Source: Pseudogemmobacter humi (GTDB lineage: Bacteria; Pseudomonadota; Alphaproteobacteria; Rhodobacterales; Rhodobacteraceae). Taken from it: a stretch of 64,000 nucleotides of DNA. The stretch's first letter is position 1; each line of letters starts with the position of its first letter. Location of the stretch: the NCBI RefSeq assembly GCF_900609055.1, contig NZ_UXAW01000052.1:1-64000 (forward strand), read 5' to 3'. A program made the position numbers and the translations under genes. Under the pieces are notes generated by a model. That model did not search any database. It saw only the letters and a list, made by a program, of their open reading frames with translations, and had not been told where the DNA came from. Positions 41,497-50,842 of the stretch are shown here, one piece after another.

Positions 41497-42219
41497 TCAG
41501 AGCCCGCGTGCGAACAGGTCGAGCAACCGGGCGCGGGCCTCGGGCAGCGGTCGCCCGCCGGCCTCCCCGGTCAGTTCGCGCGCGAGGAAATGGCCGGTGA
41601 TCGCGGCGCCCTGCACCACCGCGGCCAGGCTCAGCGGCCCGCCCCCTGCCATGCCCTCGGGCAGGGGCAGCAGGCGGCCGGCCCAGTCCCCCGCCCCCGC
41701 GCGCGTCACCGCGCGGCCGGTCTTCGGGCTGACGAAAGCCAGATCCGCCGCCGCCCCGGTCACCGCGCAGGAGGTCAGGTCCAGCCCGTAGCCCAGCTCT
41801 TCAAGCAGCACCATCTCCCATCTGAGATAATCGGATGGCCAGTCCGGGCGCTCCAGCCGGTCCAGAAGCGCGACCGAGGCCCGCCACAGCCCGGGATGCG
41901 GGGCGCGTTCGGGCAGGGCCACCTGCAACAGCGCGGTGACCGCCCCCAGCCCGGCCAAAGCCAGCCGGTCGCCCATCAGATGCGCGCGCGAGCGCAAAGG
42001 TTCGACGGTGAAAGTGCCGAGATGATCGTCGAGCCGCGCGCGCCAGACCGCCTGAACCTGGGCGCCGGGTTGCAGATGCGGCGCCATCCGGCGCGAGGCG
42101 CCGCCGCGCACCACGCCGGGCCGGCGCCCATGGCCCCCGGTGAAGATCTCAACAATCGCGCCATGCTCGCCATAGGACCGCGCCGAGAGCACCACGCCTT
42201 CATCCCGCCATTCCATCAT
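41497..42219 (-). CDS. recO: DNA repair protein RecO
   Basis: 240 residues. The OB-fold start MEWRDEGVVLSARSYGEHG is typical. The central LERPDWPSDYLRWEMVLLEELGYGLDLTSCAV and FVSPKTGRAVTRAGA follow the RecO pattern, and the C-terminus ends in RARLLDLFARGL. RecO loads RecA onto SSB-coated DNA with RecR. Two adjacent ATGs (42219 and 42216) can serve as start. A dispersed repeat pair lies just upstream. Confidence 0.9.
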   Translation of the reverse strand: MMEWRDEGVVLSARSYGEHGAIVEIFTGGHGRRPGVVRGGASRRMAPHLQPGAQVQAVWRARLDDHLGTFTVEPLRSRAHLMGDRLALAGLGAVTALLQVALPERAPHPGLWRASVALLDRLERPDWPSDYLRWEMVLLEELGYGLDLTSCAVTGAAADLAFVSPKTGRAVTRAGAGDWAGRLLPLPEGMAGGGPLSLAAVVQGAAITGHFLARELTGEAGGRPLPEARARLLDLFARGL

Positions 42220-42256
42220 GGCCGGACTATCCGCCCTGCGGCGGGCCGCGGCAAGA

Positions 42257-42322
42257 GGGGGCCCTGCCCCCGTCTGCGCGTCGCGCAGACTCCCCCGGGG
42301 TATTTCCGTCAGGGTGAAAGGG
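42257..42322 (+). repeat. Two-hairpin dispersed repeat, copy 2
   Basis: Hairpin 1 is GGGGGC/GCCCCC (42257-42271). Hairpin 2 is GTCTGCGC/GCGCAGAC (42272-42290). The tail is TCCCCCGGGGTATTTC then GTCAGGGTGAAAG. It lies between the starts of recO and the DUF1491 gene. Confidence 0.88.
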
Positions 42323-42363
42323 CTTTCATCCTGACCCAAATACCCCCCGCCCGGAGGGCATCC
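42323..42363 (-). repeat. Short dispersed repeat facing copy 2
   Basis: Minus-strand copy of the short form (GGGGTATTTGGGTCAGGATGAAAG). With the tail of copy 2 it makes an inverted repeat of two 24-bp arms (42297-42320 and 42323-42346) that match at 21 positions around a 2-nt loop. Confidence 0.9.
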
Positions 42364-42382
42364 GGCACCAGCCGGAGGCGGA

Positions 42383-42718
42383 TCAGTCGGCGCTCAGCCC
42401 AGGCTCGTCCAGCAGCGTGCGGCCCTGGCGGTCCTCGATCTCGACGATCCAGAGGTCGGGGTCGCGGGCGCGGGCGCGGGAGAGGGCGGCGTCCACCTCG
42501 GGCTCAGGGCCTTCGGCATAGGTGATCCACTGGCGTCCGCCGCTCATCAGATCGGTGCGGCGCTCGAAGGCGCGGGCCTGGCCGTCGAGCATGGCGAGCT
42601 TGACCATCACCGCCCCGGCGGTCGCATCGCCCTTCGCGGTGACATAGGCCGGGATGTCGGCGAGGCTCAGGCGGCGCAGATAGGCCTGGACCCAGAATTC
42701 GGCGGTCAGTCTGGTCAT
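42383..42718 (-). CDS. DUF1491 family protein
   Basis: 111 residues. MTRLTAEFWVQAYLRRLS and VTAKGDATAGAVMVKLAM at the start, and FERRTDLMSGGRQWITYA with DPDLWIVEIEDRQGRTLLDEP at the end, match DUF1491, an alphaproteobacterial family of unknown function. No signal peptide. The stop is close to the end of the inverted repeat. Confidence 0.85.
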   Translation of the reverse strand: MTRLTAEFWVQAYLRRLSLADIPAYVTAKGDATAGAVMVKLAMLDGQARAFERRTDLMSGGRQWITYAEGPEPEVDAALSRARARDPDLWIVEIEDRQGRTLLDEPGLSAD

Positions 42719-42782
42719 CGACCCCTCTTTGCGGCAGGATTCGGGTGATTATATCCTTGGGGCAGGCAGTGAGGAGCGTGGC

Positions 42783-42983
42783 ATGACCGGGAAAAGACGT
42801 TCACCTTTCGGCGCGCTCGTGGCGCTGATCGTCGCGGCGCTCGGGCTCGTTGCGATCAGGACCGATCCGAAGGGCACCGGCGCCGATCCGGTGGCGCGCG
42901 GCGCGACAAAAGCGATCGGTCTCGGCGGCGCGCTCTGGCTGGCCTGGGCGGCGGTGAGAAACCGCTTCTCGCGCGGCGCCTGA
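42783..42983 (+). CDS. Small membrane protein, unrecognised
   Basis: 66 residues starting MTGKRRSPFGAL after a GAGGAGCG ribosome site. Two hydrophobic segments are visible: FGALVALIVAALGLVAI (about residues 9-25) and AIGLGGALWLAWAAV (about 44-58). It ends 4 bp from the stop of era, which is on the opposite strand. I recognise no family. Confidence 0.65.
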   Translation: MTGKRRSPFGALVALIVAALGLVAIRTDPKGTGADPVARGATKAIGLGGALWLAWAAVRNRFSRGA

Positions 42984-42986
42984 GCG

Positions 42987-43904
42987 TCAGGCGTCGCCGT
43001 CTTTGAACTCCAGCCCCATCTCGGAATAACGCTCGGCCTCTTCCAGCCAGTTCGGGCGGACCTTGACGGTCAGGAACAGATGCACCTCGCGGTCGAGGAA
43101 GGCGGCGATCTCGGCCCGGGCGGCCTGGCCGATGGCCTTGATCGTCTCGCCGCGGTTCCCCAGCACGATGCCCTTGTGGCCGTCGCGGGCGACATAGACG
43201 ATCTGGTCGATCCGGGTAGAGCCGTCCTTGCGGTCCTCCCATTTCTCGGTCTCGACCGTCAGCTGATAGGGCAGTTCCTCATGCAGGCGCAGCGTCAGCT
43301 TCTCGCGCGTCATCTCGGCGGCGATCATCCGCAGCGGCAGGTCGGCAAGCTGGTCCTCGGGGTAGAACCACGGGCCCTCGGGCAGTTCAGACGCCAGCCA
43401 TTCGCGCAGATCGCCGACGCCATAGCCCTTTTCGGCCGAGATCATGAAGGTCTTCGCGAAAGGCCAGGCGGCGTTCATCTTGTCGGCCAGCGCCAGCAGG
43501 CTTTCGGCTTTCACCCGGTCGATCTTGTTGATCGCCAGCGCCACGGGGCGGTCTTTCGGCAATTCGTTCGCCAGCCGGTCGATGATCGCCTGCACGCCTT
43601 CGGTCAGACCGCGATGCGCCTCGATCAGCAGAACGATCACATCGGCATCGGCCGCGCCGCCCCAGGCGGCTTTGACCATCGCCCGGTCGAGCCGGCGGCG
43701 CGGGCGAAACAGGCCCGGCGTATCGACGAAGACGATCTGGGTCTGGCCTTCCATGCAGACGCCGCGGATGCGGGTGCGGGTGGTCTGCACCTTATGGGTG
43801 ACGATCGAGACCTTGGCCCCCACCATCCGGTTCAGGAGCGTCGATTTCCCGGCATTCGGCTCGCCGATCAGGGCCACGAAGCCCGCGCGTGTCTGTTCAG
43901 TCAT
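42987..43904 (-). CDS. era: GTPase Era
   Basis: 305 residues. G1 [13 protein letters not shown]3 FVDTPGLF and G4 INKIDRV, then the KH domain ([17 protein letters not shown]). It binds the 3' end of 16S rRNA and takes part in 30S maturation. The start overlaps the rnc stop by 8 bp. Confidence 0.98.
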   Translation of the reverse strand: MTEQTRAGFVALIGEPNAGKSTLLNRMVGAKVSIVTHKVQTTRTRIRGVCMEGQTQIVFVDTPGLFRPRRRLDRAMVKAAWGGAADADVIVLLIEAHRGLTEGVQAIIDRLANELPKDRPVALAINKIDRVKAESLLALADKMNAAWPFAKTFMISAEKGYGVGDLREWLASELPEGPWFYPEDQLADLPLRMIAAEMTREKLTLRLHEELPYQLTVETEKWEDRKDGSTRIDQIVYVARDGHKGIVLGNRGETIKAIGQAARAEIAAFLDREVHLFLTVKVRPNWLEEAERYSEMGLEFKDGDA

Positions 43905-44586
43905 CCCCGGCCTCCAGCCGTTTCAGCAGCATTGCCGCCGCCATCTGTTCCGCCGCGCGTTTCGAGCCCGCCCGCGCCTTTTCCTGCGCACCGTTTTCCA
44001 GCACCACCCCTACGGTGAAGACCGGCTGATGGTCGGGACCCTCGCGGGAGGTCTCGGTATAGGCGGGGGGCGGCATGCCGCGGGCCTGCGCCCATTCCTG
44101 GAGCGCCGATTTCGCATCGCGCGCATCGGGCTCGACCGCGCCGATCCGCGCGCCCCAGAGCCGCAGCACCAGCGCGCGGGCGGTCTCGAATCCGGCGTCG
44201 AGATAGACCGCCGCGATCACCGCCTCGATGGCATCGCCAAGCAGCGCCTCTTTGCGGCGCCCGCCCGAGAGCATCTCGGAGCGCCCGAGTTTCAGCACAT
44301 CGCCGAGGCCGAACTCGCGCGCCACCTCGGCGCAGGTTTCCTTGCGCACCAGCGCATTCAGCCGGGGCGCAAGCTGGCCCTCGCTCGCGGCCTGATCGGC
44401 GGAGAGCAGCGCCTCGGCCATCACCAGACCGAGAACCCGGTCGCCCAGAAACTCCAGCCGCTGGTTGTCGGGGCGCGTGGCCGAGGCGATGGACGGATGC
44501 GTCACCGCGCGCACGAGGAACTCGGCGCGCCGGAACTCGTGTCCGATGCGGCTCTGGAAGGCTTTGAGATCGGCCGAAAGCCTCAC
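43897..44586 (-). CDS. rnc: Ribonuclease III
   Basis: 229 residues. The catalytic segment [18 protein letters not shown] has the conserved Glu and Asp. The dsRNA-binding domain occupies roughly residues 160-226 ([15 protein letters not shown], then [18 protein letters not shown]). It processes rRNA precursors and double-stranded RNA. It lies between lepB (3 bp) and era (overlapping), the common lepB-rnc-era arrangement. Confidence 0.98.
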   Translation of the reverse strand: MRLSADLKAFQSRIGHEFRRAEFLVRAVTHPSIASATRPDNQRLEFLGDRVLGLVMAEALLSADQAASEGQLAPRLNALVRKETCAEVAREFGLGDVLKLGRSEMLSGGRRKEALLGDAIEAVIAAVYLDAGFETARALVLRLWGARIGAVEPDARDAKSALQEWAQARGMPPPAYTETSREGPDHQPVFTVGVVLENGAQEKARAGSKRAAEQMAAAMLLKRLEAGDD

Positions 44587-44589
44587 GGG

Positions 44590-45399
44590 TCAGTCAATCC
44601 TGTGGAAGAAACGGTCGGTGCGCCAGGTCCAGAAATACCACAGACGCGAGCCCGCCGAAGAGAAAATCACCCGGTCGGCGCGGCCGATCAGATATTCGGC
44701 CGGAACCATGCCGACGCCGCCCTGCGCCCCCTGGCGGAAGCGCGAATCCTGGCTGTTGTCGCGGTTGTCGCCCATAAAGAAGTAATGGCCTTCGGGGACG
44801 GTGAAGGTCTCGGAATTGTCCGGCAGGCCGGGCGCGTCGTAGATGTTGAGAACCGGATAGGCCCGGGTCGCATCGCCGGTACCGGTGGGCAGGGTCTCGA
44901 CCGAGCGCGATTTCTGACAGGTGCCGCCGATCCCGACCGCACCGTTCTCGCAGCGGGGATAGTTCTTCATCGGGCCCTGGGGCTCGAAGGTTTCGGTGAA
45001 GATGCCGTCGGCCACCTGCGGCACTTCGGTGCCGTTCAGGATGATCCTGCCGTCCTTCATCTGCACCGTATCGCCGGGCAGACCGATCAGGCGCTTGATG
45101 AAATCGTCGCCGGTGACCGGGTGGCGGAACACCACCACATCGCCGCGCTCGGGTTCGCTGGCGAACAGGCGCCCGGTGATCGGACACAGCGCGAAGGGGC
45201 AGGAATATTTGGAATAGCCATAGGCCATCTTGTTGACGAAAAGGAAATCGCCGATCAGCAGCGAGCTTTTCATCGATTCAGACGGGATCCAGAACGGCTG
45301 GAAGAACAGGGTGCGGAAGACGCCCGCGATGACCAGCGCCCAGAAGACGGTCTTGATCGTTTCCACGATGCCGCCGCCTTCGCCTTTTGCCTTCGCCAT
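44590..45399 (-). CDS. lepB: Signal peptidase I
   Basis: 269 residues. An N-terminal membrane anchor (VFWALVIAGVFRTLFFQ) is followed by the catalytic Ser42 (IPSESM) and the general base Lys102 (IKRLIGLPGDTVQ); FFMGDNRDNSQDSR completes the site. It cuts signal peptides from exported proteins at the outer face of the inner membrane. Two Cys-containing insertions (SKYSCPFALC, GGTCQKS) are present, as in many rhodobacterial homologues. Confidence 0.97.
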   Translation of the reverse strand: MAKAKGEGGGIVETIKTVFWALVIAGVFRTLFFQPFWIPSESMKSSLLIGDFLFVNKMAYGYSKYSCPFALCPITGRLFASEPERGDVVVFRHPVTGDDFIKRLIGLPGDTVQMKDGRIILNGTEVPQVADGIFTETFEPQGPMKNYPRCENGAVGIGGTCQKSRSVETLPTGTGDATRAYPVLNIYDAPGLPDNSETFTVPEGHYFFMGDNRDNSQDSRFRQGAQGGVGMVPAEYLIGRADRVIFSSAGSRLWYFWTWRTDRFFHRID

Positions 45400-45431
45400 G
45401 CCCGATCCTGCCTTGCCTGTGCTTTGGGCTG

Positions 45432-45875
45432 CTACATGCGCCCGGGGTTATGGGGTGTCAAGCAGGGCACGCCCGCGGCCAGCGGCAGCGCCTCGATCAC
45501 CACGAAAGCCTGCGCCCAGGGGTGATCGTCGGTCAGCGTGACATGGATCACCGCGTGATGCCCCGCGGGCGTCATCGCCGCCAGCCGGTCGGCGGCCCAG
45601 CCGGTGACATGCATCACCGGCTGGCCGGTGGCCAGATTCGACACCGCCATGTCCTTCCACGAAATCCCCATCCGAAGCCCGGTGCCAAGGGCTTTGGAAC
45701 AGGCCTCTTTCGCGGCCCAGCGTTTGGCATAGGTGGCGGCGGTCTGGCGCCGGCCCTCGGCCTTGCGCTGTTCCGATTCGGTGAACACGCGGTCGCGGAA
45801 CCGGGCGCCGAACCGCGCGAGCGTGGCCTCGATCCGGTCGATATTGGCGAGATCGCTGCCGATACCGAGGATCAT
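45432..45875 (-). CDS. acpS: Holo-[acyl-carrier-protein] synthase
   Basis: 147 residues. [16 protein letters not shown] has the Mg-binding Asp and FTESEQ is followed by [16 protein letters not shown], the AcpS signature with the catalytic Glu. It transfers the phosphopantetheine arm of CoA to acyl carrier protein. It lies between pdxJ and lepB. Confidence 0.96.
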   Translation of the reverse strand: MILGIGSDLANIDRIEATLARFGARFRDRVFTESEQRKAEGRRQTAATYAKRWAAKEACSKALGTGLRMGISWKDMAVSNLATGQPVMHVTGWAADRLAAMTPAGHHAVIHVTLTDDHPWAQAFVVIEALPLAAGVPCLTPHNPGRM

Positions 45876-45890
45876 CCGCCACCCTGCCGG

Positions 45891-45934
45891 CAAAATTCTT
45901 TGAAGAATTTTGCAAATTCCTTCGAAGGAATTTG
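45891..45934. repeat. Two tandem 22-bp palindromes between pdxJ and acpS
   Basis: Palindrome 1 is 45891-45912 (arms CAAAATTCTT/AAGAATTTTG, centre TG); palindrome 2 is 45913-45934 (arms CAAATTCCTT/AAGGAATTTG, centre CG). They abut exactly. The second is identical in arms to 9833-9854. Confidence 0.95.
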
Positions 45935-45948
45935 GCCCGCGCCCCGCA

Positions 45949-46701
45949 TCACCGGAATCTCGCCGCATCCATCCGGCGGCGCATCTCCTCGATCGCGGGG
46001 CCAAGGCCGAGGAACACCGCCTCGCCGATCAGGAAATGGCCGATGTTGAGCTCGGCCAGTTCGGGGATCGCCGCCACCGGCTCGACATTCTCATAGGTCA
46101 GCCCGTGGCCGGCATGAACCTCAAGGCCCAGCGAGGCAGCCAGCGCCGCGCCGCGCCGCAGGGCGGCCAGCTCGGCCCCGGCTTCGGCCTGACGGCCCTC
46201 GGCGTCGAGTTCGGAATAAAGCCCGGTGTGCAGTTCCACCACCGCCGCGCCGATCCGGGCCGAGGCCTCGATCTGCGCCGCCTCGTGGCCGATGAACATC
46301 GAGACCCGGATCCCCGCCTCGCGCAGCGGCGCGATATAATCCTTCAGCCGCGCCTCGTCGCCCGCGACATCGAGCCCGCCCTCGGTCGTGCGCTCCTCGC
46401 GCTTTTCCGGCACCAGACAGGCGGCATGGGGTTTCAGCCGCAACAGGATCGCCTGCATCTCGTCGGTCGCGGCGCATTCGAAATTCAGCGGAATGCCGAT
46501 CCCGGCGCGCAGGGCCTCCATATCCGCGTCGCGGATGTGGCGGCGGTCTTCGCGCAGATGGGCGGTGATGCCGTCGGCGCCCGCGGCCTCGGCCAGCAGC
46601 GCCGCGCGCAGGGGATCGGGCCAGGCCGATCCGCGCGCATTCCTGACCGTCGCCACATGGTCGATATTGATCCCGAGCCTGAGCCTGCCCCGATCCGCCA
46701 T
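45949..46701 (-). CDS. pdxJ: Pyridoxine 5'-phosphate synthase
   Basis: 250 residues. [17 protein letters not shown] at the start, [35 protein letters not shown] and [13 protein letters not shown] are all PdxJ motifs. It condenses 3-amino-2-oxopropyl phosphate with deoxyxylulose 5-phosphate to make vitamin B6. Of two adjacent ATGs I prefer the second (46701) for its spacing to the AAGGGG ribosome site. Confidence 0.97.
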   Translation of the reverse strand: MADRGRLRLGINIDHVATVRNARGSAWPDPLRAALLAEAAGADGITAHLREDRRHIRDADMEALRAGIGIPLNFECAATDEMQAILLRLKPHAACLVPEKREERTTEGGLDVAGDEARLKDYIAPLREAGIRVSMFIGHEAAQIEASARIGAAVVELHTGLYSELDAEGRQAEAGAELAALRRGAALAASLGLEVHAGHGLTYENVEPVAAIPELAELNIGHFLIGEAVFLGLGPAIEEMRRRMDAARFR

Positions 46702-46740
46702 CATCTTCCCCTTCGCAAGTTCCCCACGCGCGGCGCCACC

Positions 46741-47445
46741 TTAAGGGGAACCGGGCCCGTCGTCACCTGGCTGATCGCCCTTATCCTGGCGGCTGGCGAT
46801 GCGGCTTGCGGCCTCGGCCAGCATCTCGCGCAGGCGGCGGCGCTTCTCGCTGCGCTCTTTCGACTTGGCGGCGCGGGCGCGCTGATAGGCGGTGACCAGC
46901 GGGATGGTGACGTAATAGGCGATCACCGAAAGCACGATGCCGGGGCCGAGCGCGCCGATGAAATAGGGCACGTAGATCTCGTGCCAGAACTGGATCAGCC
47001 CGCCCCAGCGGGTCGTTTCCGGGCCGAAGATCGCCATGAAATTATACCACAGATCGCCCCCGGCCACGGCGAAGCGGTGGCCGATATATTCGGCGGTCAG
47101 CGGCGCTTCGATCCCCATGATCCAGTGGCCGAGCGTCATGGCCAGCACCGCGAAGAACGGCGTGGTGATCGGATTGGTGTTGAACGTGGCGAGGAGCGCC
47201 GCCAGCAGATTGCCGTTCGCCACCCGCGCCGCGATCCAGGCGGCGACGAACTGCAACCCGGGCAGCGGCAGGAAGCCGATCAGCGATCCGGCGAAGACGC
47301 CTCGCGCCACGCGCTGCGGGCTGTCGGGCAGGCGCTTCATCCGGTGCAGCACATATTGCGTGGCCCGCTTCAGCCCGCCGCGAGGATAGACCATCTCGCG
47401 GAACCAGGCGGCCCAGCTTAGCGGATCCCGGCGCTTGAAAACCAC
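46741..47445 (-). CDS. DUF2062 membrane protein
   Basis: 234 residues. VARGVFAGSLIGFLPLPGLQ and LATFNTNPITTPFFAVLA are the DUF2062 signature. Two to three hydrophobic segments are visible, and the C-terminus is charged (SKERSEKRRRLREML). Function unknown. It lies between rsh and pdxJ on the same strand. Confidence 0.88.
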   Translation of the reverse strand: MVFKRRDPLSWAAWFREMVYPRGGLKRATQYVLHRMKRLPDSPQRVARGVFAGSLIGFLPLPGLQFVAAWIAARVANGNLLAALLATFNTNPITTPFFAVLAMTLGHWIMGIEAPLTAEYIGHRFAVAGGDLWYNFMAIFGPETTRWGGLIQFWHEIYVPYFIGALGPGIVLSVIAYYVTIPLVTAYQRARAAKSKERSEKRRRLREMLAEAASRIASRQDKGDQPGDDGPGSP

Positions 47446-47479
47446 GTCACTTCCTTTTCGTCGCTGGCCCGATCAGAAA

Positions 47480-49597
47480 TCAGGGCTGGCGTGTGCGATC
47501 CCTGTAGCGCGAGATCTGCGCAACATCCGTGTCCGCTTCAAGGGCCGTCATCACCATGTGAAGATGTTCGACGTCCCGCAGATCCACGTCAATCAGCAGC
47601 CGGTAGAAATCCGGCTTGCGGTCGGTGAACCGCAGATCCGAGATATTGGCCCGTTGCTCGCCGATCAATGTGCAGATCCGTCCCAGCACGCCCGCATCGT
47701 TCGAAATCGTCAGTTGCAGCGAGACGGTATGCACCGCAGCATGGCGGCCCGGCATCCATTGCAGGTCGATCCAGCGTTCGGTCTGGCTTTCAAACTCCTC
47801 CAGCGCCGGGCAGTCGATCGTATGCGCGACCACGCCCTTGCCGCGCCAGGTGATGCCGACGATCCGCTCGCCCGGCAGCGGCTGGCAGCAGGGCGCGCGG
47901 CGGAAGGCCTGGTCGTCCATCAGCCCCACCACCGGGCGATGCGCGTCGATCTCGGCCTCGCGCTCGGTCGCCAGTTCGGGATACAGCGCCTCGACCACGC
48001 GGCGGGCGGTGAATTCGGCGCTGCCGACGCGGGCCAGCAGATCGGTCTCGTCCACGCAGCCGAGAAGTTTCGCCGCGGTGCGCAAAGCCTTGTCGCTGGC
48101 CTTCTTGCCGACGTGATCGAAAGCCGCGCGCGCCAGTTCCTGGCCAAGCCGCACGAAACGCCCGCGATCCTCTTCGCGCAAGGACCGCCGGATCGCCGCC
48201 TTGGCGCGGCCCGTCGTGACGATATCCACCCAGGTGCCCTGCGGGCGCTGGCCCTCGGCGGTGATGATCTCGACCGATTGTCCGTTCTTCAGCCGGGTCC
48301 ACAAGGGCGCGCGGATGCCGTCCACCTTGGCCGAGACGGTGGAATTGCCGATCCGCGTGTGAATGGCATAGGCGAAATCCAGCGGCGTCGCGCCGCGGGG
48401 AAGCTGGACCACCTCGCCCTTGGGGGTGAAGCAGAACACCTGATCCGAATACATCTCAAGTTTGACGTTTTCGAGAAACTCGTCGTGATCGGCCTCGTCC
48501 AGCCGCTCGGTGATCTGGCTGATCCAGTTCGCCGGATCGACGGCGAACGGGTTCCGGCTGCGCACGCCCTCGCGATAGGACCAATGCGCGGCGACGCCCG
48601 ATTCGGCGACCTCGTGCATCTCGCGGGTGCGGATCTGCACCTCGACCCGGCTGGCCGCGCGGCCCGAGACCGTGGTGTGGATCGAGCGGTAGCCGTTGGA
48701 TTTCGGCTGGCTGATGTAATCCTTGAACCGCCCCGGCACCGAGCGCCAGCGCTGATGGATCACGCCCAGGATGCGGTAGCAATCCGCGACCGAGCCGCAG
48801 ATCACCCGGAAGCCGTAGATGTCCGAGAGCTGCGAGAAGGAAAGATCCTTCTCCTGCATCTTGCGCCAGATCGAATAGGGCTTCTTGGCGCGGCCGTAGA
48901 CCATCGCCTCCAGCCCCTCGCGGTCCAGTTCGGTGCGGATGTCGGCGGTGATCTTGTGCACCACGTCGCCGGTCTGCTTTTGCAGCGTGATGAAGCGGCG
49001 GATGATGGAATTGCGCGCATCGGGATTGAGGACGCGGAAGGCAAGGTCTTCCAGCTCCTCGCGCATCCACTGCATCCCCATACGGCCCGCAAGCGGCGCA
49101 TAGATCTCCATCGTCTCGCGCGCCTTCTGCGCCTGCTTGTCGGCGCGCATCGACTTGATGGTGCGCATATTGTGCAGACGGTCGGCCAGCTTGACCAGGA
49201 TCACCCGCAGATCCTTGGACATCGCCATGAACAGCTTGCGGAAATTCTCGGCCTGCTTGCTCTCGGCCGAGGAAAGCTGAAGATTGGTCAGCTTGGTCAC
49301 GCCATCGACCAGTTCGGCCACTTCGGGGCTGAAGGTCTCGGAAATCTCGGTGAAGGTGGAGCGGGTGTCCTCGATCGTGTCGTGCAAAAGCGCGGTGACG
49401 ATCGTGTCGTCGTCCAGCCGCATCTCGGTGAGGATGGCGGCGACGGCGACCGGATGGGTGAAATAGGGCTCGCCCGATTTGCGGAACTGGCCCTCGTGCA
49501 TCTTCAGGCCGTAGGCATAGGCCCGGCGGATCAGATCGGCATTGGAACGCGGGTTGTAATTGCGGACGAGGGCGACAAGGTCTTCAACGTCGATCAT
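47480..49597 (-). CDS. spoT: Bifunctional (p)ppGpp synthetase/hydrolase (Rsh)
   Basis: 705 residues with the full long-RSH layout. The HD hydrolase domain (FTHPVAVAAIL, ALLHDTIED) is intact. The synthetase domain has YGFRVICG, RFKDYISQPKSNGYRSIHT; the RFKD form is that of bifunctional enzymes rather than RelA. The TGS domain follows (CFTPKGEVVQLPRGATPLDFA), and the ACT domain closes the chain. It sets (p)ppGpp levels during starvation. rpoZ lies just upstream. Confidence 0.97.
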   Translation of the reverse strand: MIDVEDLVALVRNYNPRSNADLIRRAYAYGLKMHEGQFRKSGEPYFTHPVAVAAILTEMRLDDDTIVTALLHDTIEDTRSTFTEISETFSPEVAELVDGVTKLTNLQLSSAESKQAENFRKLFMAMSKDLRVILVKLADRLHNMRTIKSMRADKQAQKARETMEIYAPLAGRMGMQWMREELEDLAFRVLNPDARNSIIRRFITLQKQTGDVVHKITADIRTELDREGLEAMVYGRAKKPYSIWRKMQEKDLSFSQLSDIYGFRVICGSVADCYRILGVIHQRWRSVPGRFKDYISQPKSNGYRSIHTTVSGRAASRVEVQIRTREMHEVAESGVAAHWSYREGVRSRNPFAVDPANWISQITERLDEADHDEFLENVKLEMYSDQVFCFTPKGEVVQLPRGATPLDFAYAIHTRIGNSTVSAKVDGIRAPLWTRLKNGQSVEIITAEGQRPQGTWVDIVTTGRAKAAIRRSLREEDRGRFVRLGQELARAAFDHVGKKASDKALRTAAKLLGCVDETDLLARVGSAEFTARRVVEALYPELATEREAEIDAHRPVVGLMDDQAFRRAPCCQPLPGERIVGITWRGKGVVAHTIDCPALEEFESQTERWIDLQWMPGRHAAVHTVSLQLTISNDAGVLGRICTLIGEQRANISDLRFTDRKPDFYRLLIDVDLRDVEHLHMVMTALEADTDVAQISRYRDRTRQP

Positions 49598-49652
49598 TGC
49601 CGCCCAGCCTGAAGGGACCGGAGGGCCCCCTGTCCATTCCCGTGAAGTCGGA

Positions 49653-50006
49653 TCAGTTCTCGCCCTGGGCTTCCATCAGCGCGCGCAAGAGCTTTTCTTC
49701 GGACATGTCGTCCTGCTGCGGCCGGTCGATCTCGCCCGCCATCAGCAGCGCCATCTGATCCTCTTCGGGCTCGTCGACCTCGATCTGGGTCTGGTAGCTT
49801 TCGATCATCCGTTCGCGCAGGACTTCGGCCGACTGGGTTTCGTCGGCGATCTCGCGCAGCGAGACGACCGGGTTCTTGTCGTTGTCGCGGTCCACGGTCA
49901 GCGGCGCGCCGGTGGCGATCTCGCGCGCCCGGTGGGCGGCCAGCATCACCAGTTCAAAGCGGTTCGGAACCTTGTCTACGCAATCTTCGACCGTCACGCG
50001 GGCCAT
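49653..50006 (-). CDS. rpoZ: RNA polymerase omega subunit
   Basis: 117 residues. [20 protein letters not shown] and [12 protein letters not shown] are the omega signature. The C-terminus is longer and acidic ([12 protein letters not shown]), as in other members of this order. Omega assists RNA polymerase assembly and is part of one ppGpp site, which fits its place before rsh. Confidence 0.97.
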   Translation of the reverse strand: MARVTVEDCVDKVPNRFELVMLAAHRAREIATGAPLTVDRDNDKNPVVSLREIADETQSAEVLRERMIESYQTQIEVDEPEEDQMALLMAGEIDRPQQDDMSEEKLLRALMEAQGEN

Positions 50007-50069
50007 GGGACACTCCAGTTTCGGAATCGGCCAGCCGCACCCTGGCGGGCGGGCTTGCCGGAAGTGGCT

Positions 50070-50098
50070 TGTCTAAGCCCTAAGGAACCGCTTGACAA
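50070..50098 (-). promoter_or_regulatory. Candidate promoter of rpoZ
   Basis: On the minus strand TTGTCA (50098-50093) is followed, after a 17-bp spacer, by TAGACA (50075-50070). It lies 64 bp before the rpoZ start, between rpoZ and the folK stop. Confidence 0.45.
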
Positions 50099-50127
50099 GC
50101 GCATTCAGGCGCGCACCCGGGGGGTGT

Positions 50128-50715
50128 TCACAACGGCGTCACCGCCGCACGGTCGGCCTCGGGCAGCCGGGCCAGCATCTCGCGGGTGCTCAGGCCAAGC
50201 CGCGGATGGATCCAGTCGGGCGCCACCTCGGCCATCGGCACAAGGACGAAGGCCCGGTCCTGAAGCCGCGGATGCGGCAGGATCAGCCGGTCCGGCGCCC
50301 GCGAGACCTGCTGGCCGGGCGGCAGATCGCGCCAGGCGTCCTGGGTCGCGCCATCGGGCAAAACCGAATCACCCAGAGCGATCAGATCCAGGTCCAGCGT
50401 CCGCCCCGCCCATCTCGACTGCCTCTCGCGACCATGATCCGCTTCGATCCGGTGCAGGATCGAAAGAAATTTTTCGGGCTCTTGCAGCACATGACCGTGA
50501 ACGAGCGCGACCGCATTCACATAGTCGGGGCCGGCGCCAGCGGGGAAACAGGGGGTGCGCCAGAACCTGCTGAGCCCTGAAATCGTTATCCCTTCAACCT
50601 CAAGCGCAGCCAGAGCCGCGCGGAGAATTTCCGCCGGAAACATGTATCCGAATGGCAAGTTTGCGCCCAGCGCGATGACAGCGGGGCTTGCAGGTTTGTC
50701 GCAGATCAACTTCAT
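50128..50715 (-). CDS. folK: 2-amino-4-hydroxy-6-hydroxymethyldihydropteridine pyrophosphokinase
   Basis: 195 residues, slightly longer than usual. VIALGANLPFG at the start, FWRTPCFPAGAGPDYVNAV and RQSRWAGRTLDLDLIALGD (catalytic loop and Mg site) followed by LILPHPRLQDRAFVLVPM are the HPPK signature. It adds pyrophosphate to the pterin in folate synthesis. It is divergent from the NYN gene. Confidence 0.95.
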   Translation of the reverse strand: MKLICDKPASPAVIALGANLPFGYMFPAEILRAALAALEVEGITISGLSRFWRTPCFPAGAGPDYVNAVALVHGHVLQEPEKFLSILHRIEADHGRERQSRWAGRTLDLDLIALGDSVLPDGATQDAWRDLPPGQQVSRAPDRLILPHPRLQDRAFVLVPMAEVAPDWIHPRLGLSTREMLARLPEADRAAVTPL

Positions 50716-50842
50716 ACCATATAGTTCATTCAGTCGTATCCGACACCGGCACCCAGCCGGGCGGCATTTGTTGATGGGGATCCTAAAGGCTGGTTCCTGT
50801 CGGGGATAGTCATGCCGGAGCGGCTGCTCGAGGGGAAATATA

